NCBI GenBank assembly: GCA_021773015.1
Contig: JAJFKW010000006.1
Location: forward strand, 1 to 64,000
Source: Woeseia sp.
GTDB taxonomy: Bacteria; Pseudomonadota; Gammaproteobacteria; Steroidobacterales; Woeseiaceae
Direction of reading: 5' to 3'
DNA: 64,000 nt
This document shows positions 25,543 through 35,563 of this stretch, piece by piece. The notes beneath the pieces were generated by a model. It was given only the letters and a program-made list of their open reading frames with translations. It had not been told where the DNA came from and did not search any database. Numbering within the stretch: position 1 is the stretch's first letter; every line of letters starts with the position of its first letter. The position numbers were made by a program, and so were the translations under genes.

Positions 25543-27018
25543 TCAATCGTGCCTGCCACGCTCACCTTCAGCCCAATAGTCCCACACTGCGAAGTCTCGC
25601 ATTTGCGATTCCAGCGTCGTGCTTTCGATTAAGCTTACAATTTCTTCGTGAGTCTGACGCTGCAATTTCCTGTTTGAGTTTGCGAAACCCAATAGGACCG
25701 CAGCACTGATAGCCGAGTTCAATCTAAGCTGCTGCTGATCAACCTTATCGAAAGTATCCGACTCGGCATGATAATTTGACGCATAGTTTGCATCGTCTTG
25801 CACTGCGACAATGTTAGGTACTCCTTCAATAAGGAAATCAAAATTGTCGGTACCAACGATCGGCACATCGACCTGATGAAACGGACCCAAACCTGCAACT
25901 GGCGACAGGTATTGATCGACTAAACCAACCAACTCCGGTCGTCCACCAGTGAAAAATCCTGATGTTTTGCCACTACCAATGTCGAATGACGCAGCTAAGA
26001 CATGGTTATCGAGTTCGGCTTCGTGCTGTTCTGCATATTTCCACGAACCAACAAGCCCCTGTTCTTCGCCGTTCCAAAGCGCAAATCGTATCGTTCTCTC
26101 CGGCCGTATGTTCAAGCGCACCATCTGGCGTGCAATATTGATCAACATTGCAACATTCACACCATTGTCGAGCGCCCCAGTGCCCAAGTCATGAGAGTCC
26201 AAATGCGCACCAAAAAGGACTATTTCATTTGGCCGTTGACTCCCTGATATCTCGGCAATGACGTTCTTAGCCTTATAACGACCACCGCTGTGAACGTTTA
26301 TTGTCGCTGTGAATTGTAGTGAGCGATCAGATCGCAGTAGGCGCAATGCGCGCTTGGCCTGCTCGCGCTCGATAACCAACAGCGGGTAGCTATTCTTGAA
26401 GCCGCGACTCGCATTATGACGATATACGAGGTTTTTCGGCCGTGACGACATAAATACGACGCCCAAGGCGCCCGCGCCGAATGCCCGCGATTCGATTTTG
26501 GATGCGTCAGAATACTCCGCGAACAATCCAGCAAGTCCAACCTTGTCGTCGAGCACAGGGGTCTCTATCAGCAGCCAGGCGTCTTGCGCCGCGTCGCCAA
26601 GTTTCACGAAGTCATCCGCAGTTCCTTTCCCACCATCAATTAGTGGCGCTACGAGATTTTTGACTTCGATCGAAAACGGTTTTGCTACAGCGTCAACGGC
26701 AAATTCTATGTCACCCGAAATTTGCGCTGTCACTGATTCTTCCTGCCACTGTGCGGGCATTTCGAATTCTTCTGTTGTTACCGCAACCTCTGCAAGACGA
26801 AATTTCGAGGCCGCCCACTCCACCGCACGTTGATTCGCCTGCGAACCCGTAGGTCTACCTCCAATGGTGTCAGTTAATTCCTGCAGGTCTTCAACTACCG
26901 GGGTGTCACCCAGGAGCGCTGCTATCAGTTTTTGCACATCATCGGCGGCGTTGGCAGTCAGCGACAGCGGAATCGCCAACATCATCACCACGACGAAAAC
27001 TCTTTTACCATTCAGCAT
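25543..27018 (-). CDS. Exported M28 family zinc peptidase
   Basis: A 491-residue peptidase with a Sec signal peptide (about 1-24, ending ANA). A PA-like insertion lies around residues 110-215. The M28 zinc site is clear: H272 in FGAHLDSHD, D284 in GALDNG, E318/E319 in NGEEQGLVGS, an SFDIGSG aspartate and a late NYHAESDT histidine. It resembles carboxypeptidase Q-like M28 enzymes. I chose the ATG at 27018 because AGGAG precedes it and the signal peptide then starts cleanly; an in-frame start at 27126 adds unconserved residues. It has no lipobox, unlike the M28 protein at 4941. Confidence 0.9.
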   Translation of the reverse strand: MLNGKRVFVVVMMLAIPLSLTANAADDVQKLIAALLGDTPVVEDLQELTDTIGGRPTGSQANQRAVEWAASKFRLAEVAVTTEEFEMPAQWQEESVTAQISGDIEFAVDAVAKPFSIEVKNLVAPLIDGGKGTADDFVKLGDAAQDAWLLIETPVLDDKVGLAGLFAEYSDASKIESRAFGAGALGVVFMSSRPKNLVYRHNASRGFKNSYPLLVIEREQAKRALRLLRSDRSLQFTATINVHSGGRYKAKNVIAEISGSQRPNEIVLFGAHLDSHDLGTGALDNGVNVAMLINIARQMVRLNIRPERTIRFALWNGEEQGLVGSWKYAEQHEAELDNHVLAASFDIGSGKTSGFFTGGRPELVGLVDQYLSPVAGLGPFHQVDVPIVGTDNFDFLIEGVPNIVAVQDDANYASNYHAESDTFDKVDQQQLRLNSAISAAVLLGFANSNRKLQRQTHEEIVSLIESTTLESQMRDFAVWDYWAEGERGRHD

Positions 27019-27239
27019 GAAATACTCCTGGAAAGTGAATCTTATCGGTATAAAACACGACTTCCGAGCGTGCCAGCAGTATAAGAGATTCAACTGCAGC
27101 TCGTATGGATTTTGATTGTCACGCAATCGAAATTTGATGTAGGTTCCGGCGAATGCAGTAAATCGTCACCGCGCGGGGGAAACTTGCGGTATTCTTGCGG
27201 GTCGACATCCCATTGCCAATCAACCACGTGGAGCACCCG

Positions 27240-28046
27240 GTGAATACCAGAACCCTTATTAAGAGCACAAGCATTGTTGCGTTTCTTTCCCTTACGCTCG
27301 CAGGCTGCGGCGGCGGCTCGAACAGTAGTGGTGAAGAATATAGCGCTGCCGAACCAGAGGTTGCCGAACCGAGTCTCGCGGATCAACTCGCAGCTTCTTC
27401 GCGCACCGCTGGTGATAGCGACCGGGACGCGGGACGTAAACCCGTCGAGGTCGTCGCGGCACTGGGGATCGAGCCAGGAATGAAGGTTATCGACGTTATC
27501 GCGGCTGGCGGGTATTACACAGAAGTGTTGTCACTAGCGGTCGGAGCTGACGGCCACGTCGCTGCGCAAAATCCTGCGATGGTTTTGCAAATGCGCGAAG
27601 GCGCCAATGAGAAGGCGCTAAGTGCAAGATTGGCTGGCGACCGGCTGGCGAATGTCTCGCGACTGGATAAAGAGTTGAATGAGCTCGCTGCCAGCGATGG
27701 GCCTTTTGATGCAGCCATCACTGCCCTAAACCTGCACGACATCTACAACAATTACGGCGAGACAGGTGCGGTCGGCGCAATGAAAGCCATTTCGGGCGTG
27801 CTAAAACCCGGCGGTGTGTTCGGAGTGATCGACCACAGTGGTGCGGCGGGTAACGATAACAAAGCGTTGCACAGAATAACCGTGGAAGATGCCATTCGAT
27901 TATCAGAATCCGCCGGCTTCGTCGTCGAGCAAAATAGCGGTATTTTGCACGTGCATAGCGATGACCTGTCGCAAAATGTGTTTGGCGATTCGATTAGAGG
28001 AAAAACGAATCGCTTCTTGTTGGTATTGAGAAAACCGGCAAACTAA
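27240..28046 (+). CDS. Lipoprotein with class I methyltransferase-like domain
   Basis: A 268-residue protein starting at a GTG (27240) with GGAG six bases upstream. The signal peptide ends in the lipobox LAGC (Cys23). The mature part is a Rossmann-type methyltransferase fold: GMKVIDVIAAGGYYTEVLS as motif I, FDAAITALNLHDIYN, LKPGGVFGVIDHS and a C-terminal beta hairpin. A SAM-dependent enzyme outside the cytoplasm is unexpected, since SAM is cytoplasmic, so it may bind another ligand. Similar lipoproteins with this fold occur in gammaproteobacteria; their function is not known to me. Confidence 0.82.
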   Translation: MNTRTLIKSTSIVAFLSLTLAGCGGGSNSSGEEYSAAEPEVAEPSLADQLAASSRTAGDSDRDAGRKPVEVVAALGIEPGMKVIDVIAAGGYYTEVLSLAVGADGHVAAQNPAMVLQMREGANEKALSARLAGDRLANVSRLDKELNELAASDGPFDAAITALNLHDIYNNYGETGAVGAMKAISGVLKPGGVFGVIDHSGAAGNDNKALHRITVEDAIRLSESAGFVVEQNSGILHVHSDDLSQNVFGDSIRGKTNRFLLVLRKPAN

Positions 28047-28049
28047 CAA

Positions 28050-28107
28050 GCAGAATCCGACCGCCTGCCGACAACGGTGACCGCTGTCGGCAGGCGGCAA
28101 TTTCTGC
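28050..28107. terminator. Bidirectional terminator-like palindrome between converging genes
   Basis: A 13-base perfect inverted repeat, CCGCCTGCCGACA (28061-28073) and its complement (28085-28097), surrounds an 11-base loop that can pair further. An outer GCAGAA/TTCTGC pair (28050-28055, 28102-28107) extends it across a small internal loop. It sits four bases after the methyltransferase-like gene and seven before the stop of the converging M1 gene. There is no T-run, so it may act as a strong roadblock or RNA 3'-end stabiliser. Confidence 0.6.
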
Positions 28108-28113
28108 GGGATC

Positions 28114-30786
28114 TCATCGATCTTCCAAGTAGTCTGATATCGCTGCCATTTCTCTTTGCCGAAGCCGCCAGCAATCTTCCACTGCCGCCTCGGCATCCCG
28201 CAATTCGTTGTCAATGCCGGGTACAGCCCGCTCCGGCGCACCGTAAAACCCGACAACCTTGATCAGGTCGTCTGGAGAACATCGTGTCAATAAGTCTGGC
28301 ATGCGCGCCATCGCGCCCTGCGGAAGACGCTCGCGTAATTGCTCGTCATTTTCTATCATCCAATTGATGATTATTGACATATTCTCTTGCCCGTTGACCA
28401 ATCCGCCAACGACAGCCCTGATGTCGTTGGCTTTAAGATCACCTGCAAGTGTGTATTTCAATGCTTGTCGAACAATCTCTGCCTTTCGAAATGCGCCGAT
28501 CGTGTTTAGATAGCGGCGTCGTTCGCCGGGCGTGACAGAGGCTTCCAGGCGCCGCTGCATTTGTTCAAAAAATTCTTGATTCCCGCGCCCAGCAACCGAC
28601 TGTAACGCGACATCGACGAGTCCGGAAGCTGCGATCTTGTCGGTCAGGAAGTCGGCAACCAGTTTGTCGGTTGCAGCGATAATCACCTCGTCGTTTGCCG
28701 TATCCGCGAGCCAAGCAATTATCCGGCGTCGCAGCGATGCTTGCGAAGGTGATTCGTCGGGAATGGGCGATGTCCCAATTCGCGCCATCGCCGGCTGCAG
28801 CAATGTGCTTACGTAACGCGCGAACGGTTCGCGCAATTCGGGCGTAATAAATGTCCGCCGAACATTAGTCAATTGATCGAGTAATGCCGCCAAGAAACTC
28901 GTATCGTTGTCACTAGATAATGCGCTGAGCGCTTCAAGTAATGTGTCGCCTTTTATTTCGTCGGCAGCCAACAGCGCCCACAGATTGGTCAAAACACCCA
29001 TGCGCTCCCTCACGTTAAGATGAGCCGTCGAATCCTTACCAATAGCGGTAAGCATATCGGCAGGCACCTGCCAACGGTAGTAACCGAGCTGACCGGCATT
29101 CGGCATTACCCACGTGACCTCTTCACCAAGCTGCAAGCGCTGACTTTGCTCACTGAGGATGAAGTTTCCGGTTCTGACTTCGCCGTCGACTAAATATCGA
29201 TACCCAATCGGGATTACCCAAGACTGGTTATCGCCTCCGGCATTCGGCTGTATTGAAAAACGACTTTGCGAAAACTCAAATGCGCCAGCGCCGAGCGGCG
29301 TGACTTTGACAATCGGAATTCCAGGTTGATCAATAAAACTCGCCAGGCCGGCGGCCAAATCGAAATCGGCGCCACTATCAAGTGCAGCCCAAAAATCATT
29401 AGCCGCTGCATTGCCGCGACTATATTTTCTTATGTAGCTGACGACCCCATTGCGAAATGTCTCAGCGCCAACCGCATTCTCAAACATACCAATAACTGAT
29501 TTACCCTTAAAATATGAGAGGAATATGCCATCTGAAAAATCGTCAGTGGATTTGAAGTCGTGACGAATAGCTTTAGTTGTTGATCGTGCGTCGTTGTTCA
29601 TTATTCGAAATATTGTGCGTAGCTCCTGCAGATCACGACCGTACTCTGGATAAACCTCTTCCACCGTACGATCTCCCATCCAGTCAGCAAATGACTCGTT
29701 TAGCCACAAATCGTCCCACCACTGCATGGTCACGAGGTTGCCAAACCATTGATGCGCCAGCTCGTGCGCGGTTATCTTAATCAGGGTGCCTTTTTGCGCC
29801 GCCGTGGCGCTACTGTCTAGGAGCAACAGGTAGTCTGAGTAAGTAATTGCCCCTGGGTGCTCCATCGCACCAGAAAATGCTTGATTTGTCGCGATCAGGT
29901 CTAGTTTCTTGAACGGGTATGGCTCTCCAAAATAGTCTTCGAGGCTGGTCAAAATCGGTGGCGTCGTCTCAACCGCTGCTGCAGCCAACGCAGTTTTCCC
30001 CATCGGCACGATCACCCGGCCCGGGATGGACAGACCCTCAATCTCGACGGCTTCAAACGGACCCACAGCGACAGCAATCAGATACGAAGACAAAGGTGGT
30101 GTTGGCGCAAAAACTGTCGTTTTGACATCACCGACGACAGTTTCCATTTCGACCGGAGTATTGGTTATCGCAAGGTGCTCGACTGGCGCAGATAGCGTCA
30201 ATTGCCAAGGAAATTTGTAGGCTGGCTCGTCGAAACATGGAAATGCCTGCCTCGCATCGGTGGCCTCAAACTGACTGAAAATGTAGTGCCGCCCGTCCTG
30301 CTCTGTGCGATTGATTCCTACACCATCGGTATTGAAGTCGTTGTCAAATTCGATAGCGAGTTTGTATTGACCAGCGCCAAAGCCGGCGGCGGACTCGACT
30401 TCGATCAAGCCATGTTCCGCGAGTCTGTGACTCACTTCAACGGCGCTGTCTGCTCGCGTAACGCTGAGCGAGTTGATCTGCATGTCCTTTGCATGCAGAC
30501 GAAAACTCGTCGTATCGCGATGCACACTCAGGGTAATTGTCGTGCTTCCGCTATAGCGTTCCAATCCTGGATCAATTTCAAGCGTTAGCTGTTGTGCGAT
30601 CGGGGCAACATCAGTCCCAAGCCGAAATTCATCGATGATCTCCGCAGGCTGGTCAGATTTCGATAATTCAGTCGATGAAACGATTGACGGCTCTGTCGCC
30701 GACTTGTCCGATGACTGGCAAGCCGAAAGTAGGCCGATCCCTGCTAACACCACTACTAGCCAAAAACTATTCGCCCGCATCTTCAT
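28114..30786 (-). CDS. Lipoprotein M1 family aminopeptidase
   Basis: An 890-residue zinc aminopeptidase of the M1 (aminopeptidase N / ERAP-like) family. The signal peptide ends in LLSAC (Cys23), so it is a lipoprotein. The zinc site is HELAH at 341-345 with the distal Glu in NESFAD about 20 residues on. The exopeptidase motif reads GAMEH instead of the usual GAMEN. An N-terminal beta domain (about 50-245) and an ERAP1-like helical C-terminal domain (about 530-885) are visible. It cleaves single residues from peptide N termini. The next minus-strand gene upstream is the globin. Confidence 0.92.
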   Translation of the reverse strand: MKMRANSFWLVVVLAGIGLLSACQSSDKSATEPSIVSSTELSKSDQPAEIIDEFRLGTDVAPIAQQLTLEIDPGLERYSGSTTITLSVHRDTTSFRLHAKDMQINSLSVTRADSAVEVSHRLAEHGLIEVESAAGFGAGQYKLAIEFDNDFNTDGVGINRTEQDGRHYIFSQFEATDARQAFPCFDEPAYKFPWQLTLSAPVEHLAITNTPVEMETVVGDVKTTVFAPTPPLSSYLIAVAVGPFEAVEIEGLSIPGRVIVPMGKTALAAAAVETTPPILTSLEDYFGEPYPFKKLDLIATNQAFSGAMEHPGAITYSDYLLLLDSSATAAQKGTLIKITAHELAHQWFGNLVTMQWWDDLWLNESFADWMGDRTVEEVYPEYGRDLQELRTIFRIMNNDARSTTKAIRHDFKSTDDFSDGIFLSYFKGKSVIGMFENAVGAETFRNGVVSYIRKYSRGNAAANDFWAALDSGADFDLAAGLASFIDQPGIPIVKVTPLGAGAFEFSQSRFSIQPNAGGDNQSWVIPIGYRYLVDGEVRTGNFILSEQSQRLQLGEEVTWVMPNAGQLGYYRWQVPADMLTAIGKDSTAHLNVRERMGVLTNLWALLAADEIKGDTLLEALSALSSDNDTSFLAALLDQLTNVRRTFITPELREPFARYVSTLLQPAMARIGTSPIPDESPSQASLRRRIIAWLADTANDEVIIAATDKLVADFLTDKIAASGLVDVALQSVAGRGNQEFFEQMQRRLEASVTPGERRRYLNTIGAFRKAEIVRQALKYTLAGDLKANDIRAVVGGLVNGQENMSIIINWMIENDEQLRERLPQGAMARMPDLLTRCSPDDLIKVVGFYGAPERAVPGIDNELRDAEAAVEDCWRLRQREMAAISDYLEDR

Positions 30787-30888
30787 ATGATTTCCCTCTG
30801 CACATTCTTTGCACTATGTCATTGGATGCCCAGTAACATCGTTTGGTTTAGTAGTGCAGCGACCGGTCGGCGTACCTTAGTACGACGA

Positions 30889-31326
30889 CTATTTCGGATC
30901 ACTTGCTGCAGCTCTCACTCTCTGAGATCGCCGGCGCACGCTCTCAGCCGGTACGAAGAGCTGCTGTAAAACATACACCTTGAAGTCGTCCGCGAATGGT
31001 TGCCGCGAAACTGCTTGCTGCATACAGCTCAACCATTGATCGCGCTCGATCTCACCGACGTTAAGATGGGCATGAACAGCTGGAATGCTAATAGGCCCGT
31101 ATTTTTCTTGATAGCGCCGTGGGCCACCCAGCCAGCCGCACAAGAATCGCGCGAGTTTGTCCCGCGAAGTGTCGAGATCGGTAGGATGCATCTCGAGTAT
31201 CGTGACGTATCGCGGATCTTCACTCATCAGGTCGAAAAAATCATCAACCAATGTGCGAAGTCCGAGTTCACTCCCAGCCGCAAGGTATGAGGCGTCTTTT
31301 TCACCGTATTGACGTTTACCGTTCAT
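30889..31326 (-). CDS. Group II truncated hemoglobin
   Basis: A 145-residue haem protein. The 2-on-2 globin hallmarks of group II are present: FF at 30-31 for the B helix, KLARFLCGWLGGPRRY (58-72), and the proximal histidine H85 six residues before GEIERDQWL (91-99), with the G-helix Trp in that motif. Group II globins handle oxygen, nitric oxide or peroxide, often in stress. An extension of about 20 charged residues follows the G and H helices. The ATG is the natural start. It lies upstream of the M1 gene on the same strand, with about 100 bases between. Confidence 0.88.
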   Translation of the reverse strand: MNGKRQYGEKDASYLAAGSELGLRTLVDDFFDLMSEDPRYVTILEMHPTDLDTSRDKLARFLCGWLGGPRRYQEKYGPISIPAVHAHLNVGEIERDQWLSCMQQAVSRQPFADDFKVYVLQQLFVPAESVRRRSQRVRAAASDPK

Positions 31327-31700
31327 TTTCTACTCGTTTTTTGCTTGCTGTCGTTTCCGCAAATGAATCTAACTCGTGTGCGAAAGAGTCTTGGACGACG
31401 TGTAGCCGCCTAACCCCTGGGGATTGGGTCACTGCCCGATCAAACCCTCAACGCTCGATCAAACCAATAATCCACGGGTCATTCTGCCATTTTTTCACAC
31501 GTCGCAGCCATTAGAAGAGCATTTTTCAATAACCTAGCAGTCGAGATCATGCTGTTGCAAAAATTGTCCATTTCCAACGCAATGCAACCTAATCGCTCGA
31601 CAGCCGTTAAGATACGCACCACCAATTGAAATCGACTACGACTTCTTGCATAAGCGAGAATGACAGCGAGGACACTTGCAATGAGCCCATCTCTGTACAC
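31327..31700. other. Divergent intergenic region with no recognised gene
   Basis: About 374 bases separate the globin (minus) and the M50-like gene (plus), so both promoters should lie here. CGATCAAACC occurs twice (31437-31446, 31456-31465), 19 bases apart, a possible two-turn regulator site. The M50-like frame is open from a TTG at 31626, so part of this stretch could be coding. Nothing else stands out. Confidence 0.5.
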
Positions 31701-32897
31701 ATGTTTACCGAATTAAGAGTTGCTGCTGGACGTAGGCGTCTAACCAAGGGAGAGGCAATCGCCTCCGCCATTCTAGGCACCTTATTTACACTTTTGATAA
31801 TGGCCGAGTTGCTTGACGACTACACGCCCAGAAACCTCAGTGTACCGTTGTTTCTTCTATTTTGGATTCCTTTGCTCGCGATCCACGAACTCGGACATGC
31901 GCTGATGGCGAAGATGTTGGGGTGGAAAGTTCATGAAATTGTTATTGGATTCGGCCCGACCATTTGGCAAACACGTATTGGCGAAACAAAGCTTGTGGTT
32001 AAGCTTGCACCGGTGGAGGGATACGTATTGCCAACGCCGATTCAGATGCGCAATCTGCGGAGAAACAGCGCGATGATTTACGCGGCCGGTCCGGGCGCTG
32101 AACTAATGCTGCTCGGGATACTCATCGTCGTGTTTGGCTGGGACGGAATTTTTGGCAATTCGGAAGCGATTGGGCATATAGCGCTTAAAAGCTGTGCCGT
32201 CGCCATATTGCTCGGAGCCGGTTTCAATCTGGTCCCTTTTAAGACGCAAGGCGGGGTCAGCGATGGGCTCGGCATTATCTCAAGCCCATTTCTTTCGCAA
32301 GAGTCCATCGAGCTACGGTTACTTTCCGGCGAGTTGCAATCCATTCGGCGTCGGATAGACGACGGCGAGTCTCAGTTGGCTTTGACCGCTACTCAACGAT
32401 TGAATGAACGATTTCCTAATAATGAGCCGCTGCAATTACTGCACGTACAGACATTAGCAGCAGCAGATCAACTTGAGGAAGCACGCCGCATATCGCAGGA
32501 AAAGATTCAGAGTGATGCCCAGCTTGATCATAACCGACAACGGTGGCTTCACCAGCAAGCGAAAATTGAACTCAACGCTGACAAGCCTTCATACTTAGTG
32601 CTTGATCTTGCGTTGCAGAAAGGACTAGCGGTATCACCTCGATCAGCGGAATTGTTGGCGACAAAGGGAGCATCATTGGTTCTACGTGGCAGAATCGAAG
32701 AAGGCGGAAATATGTTGGCAGATGCGTGGCGACGTCACAATGGAACTAATGACGACGCAAAAATGCTCGCGTACTTAACGATTGCTGCCTATCGCATAGG
32801 CGACCGCAGTGCCTTCAATCACTTTCAACACGTATTCACGCAGATCAATCGCTCGAACGCATTATTGAAACGCGTAAAATTACTTACAAATAGCTAG
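31701..32897 (+). CDS. M50-like (site-2 protease family) membrane metallopeptidase with helical C-terminal half
   Basis: A 398-residue protein. The HELGH zinc motif is at 62-66 in a membrane helix, and a later FNLVPF followed by SDGLGII resembles the NxxPxxxxDG motif of M50 proteases, which cut substrates inside the membrane. Residues after about 215 form a soluble helical domain with TPR-like repeats (for example SAELLATKGASLVLRGRIEE split over two helices), probably for substrate recognition. The ATG at 31701 is preferred over an upstream TTG (31626), which would add about 25 polar residues. It converges with the EcsC gene, sharing a four-base CTAG overlap. Confidence 0.83.
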   Translation: MFTELRVAAGRRRLTKGEAIASAILGTLFTLLIMAELLDDYTPRNLSVPLFLLFWIPLLAIHELGHALMAKMLGWKVHEIVIGFGPTIWQTRIGETKLVVKLAPVEGYVLPTPIQMRNLRRNSAMIYAAGPGAELMLLGILIVVFGWDGIFGNSEAIGHIALKSCAVAILLGAGFNLVPFKTQGGVSDGLGIISSPFLSQESIELRLLSGELQSIRRRIDDGESQLALTATQRLNERFPNNEPLQLLHVQTLAAADQLEEARRISQEKIQSDAQLDHNRQRWLHQQAKIELNADKPSYLVLDLALQKGLAVSPRSAELLATKGASLVLRGRIEEGGNMLADAWRRHNGTNDDAKMLAYLTIAAYRIGDRSAFNHFQHVFTQINRSNALLKRVKLLTNS

Positions 32898-33769
32898 CCC
32901 TGCTCGAAACCGATATAGCTTTGTTGCACGACCTCAGCGCCATATTTTCTCTCCAGTCTTCGAATGGCGAAGTGTCCGCGCGCCATATCTTGAAAATGCG
33001 AAATAAATAACGTATTGACCAGTCCGCCACCGAGCGCACCAATGAGCGGTATTGATTGCGCCATTGCCTTTTGCGTGACAACAACGCCAAAACGACTCGC
33101 AAGCGCCGAAATTAGACGCACTAATGCCGGAGCGCTCACGCTGCCGGCACTATGCGATGCGACGTATTGAACCGCATCGGAAACTGCTTTGCTTAGCGCA
33201 ACGCGTACCCCATAGTATGAGGTTTCTGCTGCGTCGTCTTTGTTCGACATCCCGCTACCCATCGCAAATACTTGCATGCAATTCAATATGGTTTCAGGAT
33301 CAGACGGTGACTCTCCCTCAGCACGAGCAATATCTGCAATAGATCGGAATATGATTCCGGTAGTTAATGGCAATTCAATAACTAACGTTTCCAATCCGAA
33401 AAACCCTGCGACGGCACCGGTCGTCATTGCTGCAGCTTTATGCAGTCCGGGACGTGCCGCGACCTGATCGGATTCCTTCAATGTCCAAATAGAGGACTTG
33501 AGCGCGTATTCAATCGCTTTTTGCGTTGAATCACCGACCACCTTCACCACAACTTTCGGGGCGCGTTTACTGAGTTCCCTCGTTACAGTCTCAACAGGCA
33601 TGCCGACTGTCGAACTTAGTCGGATAACCAGCGATGGATTCTCCAGGCGACTGCGCGCGTCAGCGAGAACTACAAGATCGTCATCGTCGATATCCATTCG
33701 TAACACTTGGTGAGCCCGCAACAACAGCATTCTAGCAGCTGGCGAATGGTCCATCATCATGCCGCACAC
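32894..33769 (-). CDS. EcsC family protein
   Basis: A 291-residue protein matching the EcsC family: the GLHKAAAMTTGAVAGFFGLET region, then ELPLTTGIIFRSIADIA, the YYGVRVAL segment and the Ala/Gly-rich IPLIGALGGGLVNTLF end. In Bacillus EcsC is linked to an ABC transporter operon, but its function is unknown. The hydrophobic stretches near residues 112-135 and 240-262 suggest membrane association. It overlaps the M50-like gene tail-to-tail by four bases. Confidence 0.85.
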   Translation of the reverse strand: MCGMMMDHSPAARMLLLRAHQVLRMDIDDDDLVVLADARSRLENPSLVIRLSSTVGMPVETVTRELSKRAPKVVVKVVGDSTQKAIEYALKSSIWTLKESDQVAARPGLHKAAAMTTGAVAGFFGLETLVIELPLTTGIIFRSIADIARAEGESPSDPETILNCMQVFAMGSGMSNKDDAAETSYYGVRVALSKAVSDAVQYVASHSAGSVSAPALVRLISALASRFGVVVTQKAMAQSIPLIGALGGGLVNTLFISHFQDMARGHFAIRRLERKYGAEVVQQSYIGFEQG

Positions 33770-33919
33770 TTATGTCAGCAACAGCCGACAACATTAAGCT
33801 TGCTTGCGACAGTCAGAGTGACCGTGCTAACTCGCCGGCCTTAAACAACCTTTGAAGAATTGTACATCGGAAGTCGCAGCGCAACACGTCCAGCGGAAAA
33901 AAGACGTTTTCACGGGCAA

Positions 33920-35200
33920 TTAGCTAGCTCGACGTTTCCGCGGCTGGTTCCGAGATGATCTATTTTCGCCATTAGCGGCAGAGCTTTTTCTTCGGTTTCT
34001 TTGCGGGCCTGCACGCTTCTTGGCAGGCCTTCTGTTACTACGTGGGCTCAGTGGCTCGGCTTTGATTCGTGGATCCGGTTCATAACCCGAGATAGTGATT
34101 CTTTCAATTTTGGTTTTGGTCAGACTTTCGATATCCCGCAGAAGTTTGTGCTCATCGATGCAAACCAACGATATCGCGTGACCATCCAGCCCAGCTCTCG
34201 CAGTACGGCCGATTCGATGCACGTAGTCTTCCGCGACGTTTGGCAAATCGTAATTCACAACGTGCGGCAATCGATCGATGTCCAGACCGCGCGCCGCAAT
34301 ATCCGTTGCAACTAGAACTCTAATTTTTCCTGCCTTGAATTCAGCCAAAGCACGTGTTCGCGCAGCCTGCGATTTGTTGCCGTGAATTGCGAGCGTATCA
34401 ATACCATCTTCAGACAGCTGTGACGCCAGACGATTAGCGCCGTGCTTCGTACGAGTAAAAACCAAAACCTGACGCCAGTTTTCTGCACCGATACGATATG
34501 ACAGCAGCTCTCGTTTGCGACGCTTATCCACGAAGTGCACAACCTGCTTAACACGCTCGGCTGGCTTGTTGCGCGCCGCAACCTCAATTTCGGTAGGCGC
34601 ATTGAGTAGGTCGGCGGCCAATCGCCGTATATCGGCGGAAAAAGTTGCGGAGAACAACAGAGTTTGACGTTGCTTCGGCAATTTTTTGAGAATCTTTTTG
34701 ATGTCACGAATGAAACCCATGTCTAGCATGCGATCAGCTTCATCCAGGATCAGTGTTTCGACTGACGACAAGTCGATCGTATTTTGCTGGATATGATCTA
34801 GCAGTCTTCCTGGCGTCGCGACAACAATGTCGACACCCTTTCTCAGTTTGCTGATTTGCGTATTAATACTGACTCCACCGAAAATCATCATTGAACGGAA
34901 AGGCAGATAACGACCGTAACTCTCAACATTGTTCGTAACTTGTGCGGCGAGTTCGCGAGTCGGTGTCAAAATCAGCGTGCGAATTCGCCGCCTTCCCTGC
35001 GCGGACTGCTGCAGGCGTTGAAGCATCGGCAGTGTGAAGCCTGCCGTTTTTCCAGTTCCAGTCTGCGCGGCAGCAAGTAAGTCGCCGCCTTTCAAAATAT
35101 ACGGAATGGCTTGCTGTTGAATTGGCGTTGCTGACGCATAGCCCTGTTTGTCGATCGCACGCAGCAATTCGGCCGAAAGACCGAGTTCTTTAAATAACAT
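33920..35200 (-). CDS. rhlE: DEAD-box ATP-dependent RNA helicase, RhlE-like
   Basis: A 426-residue RNA helicase that unwinds short duplexes, probably in ribosome assembly or RNA turnover. The Q motif ([14 protein letters not shown]), Walker A (AQTGTGKT), PTRELA, DEADRML, SAT, and the C-terminal RecA motifs ([23 protein letters not shown]) are all present. The C-terminal 50 residues are Arg/Lys-rich ([18 protein letters not shown]), typical of RhlE-type tails. A 363-base leader lies upstream, fitting the long cold-responsive leaders of some DEAD-box genes. Confidence 0.93.
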   Translation of the reverse strand: MLFKELGLSAELLRAIDKQGYASATPIQQQAIPYILKGGDLLAAAQTGTGKTAGFTLPMLQRLQQSAQGRRRIRTLILTPTRELAAQVTNNVESYGRYLPFRSMMIFGGVSINTQISKLRKGVDIVVATPGRLLDHIQQNTIDLSSVETLILDEADRMLDMGFIRDIKKILKKLPKQRQTLLFSATFSADIRRLAADLLNAPTEIEVAARNKPAERVKQVVHFVDKRRKRELLSYRIGAENWRQVLVFTRTKHGANRLASQLSEDGIDTLAIHGNKSQAARTRALAEFKAGKIRVLVATDIAARGLDIDRLPHVVNYDLPNVAEDYVHRIGRTARAGLDGHAISLVCIDEHKLLRDIESLTKTKIERITISGYEPDPRIKAEPLSPRSNRRPAKKRAGPQRNRRKSSAANGENRSSRNQPRKRRAS

Positions 35201-35563
35201 TTGTTTCTTACTCCAAGGTCGCCTGACCCACTGACGAGGCTAGGCCACGCAGGGTTCGGCCCAGGCTGGATATTGTATGGGCTCCACGGGCTGCGAGATT
35301 GCAGGTTAGGAGCGAGTGGCGCAGACCGATGTGCGCCAAGATCCGGCGGACTATAACAGGTGATACAGCATTTGGAAGGATTATTTTGGCATTCCTGGCA
35401 AGTAGTCGTGCCAGTCAACGCGATTCGGCACCCCATACAACTGAGAATCGTCAGTTATTGCCTGTCAGTCCGATCCGAAACGACAGCGTTTAATCCCCGG
35501 CATGCAAAGTAATGACTCGCCACCTTTTTCAACGCCTCATCGTGTGCGGAAAATACGCGGAAC
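35201..35563. other. Intergenic leader region upstream of the helicase gene
   Basis: These 363 bases separate the DEAD-box gene from the DUF4153 gene, both on the minus strand, so they should hold the helicase promoter and possibly a long 5' untranslated region. I found no strong terminator for the DUF4153 gene and no reliable small gene; a 114-codon minus frame from 35436 runs into the helicase start and looks spurious. Confidence 0.5.

Noticed and set aside
35092-35436. A 114-codon minus-strand frame upstream of and into the helicase gene
   Set aside because: Overlaps the helicase start out of frame and has a Cys/Pro-rich, unconvincing composition. The leader is more likely untranslated.
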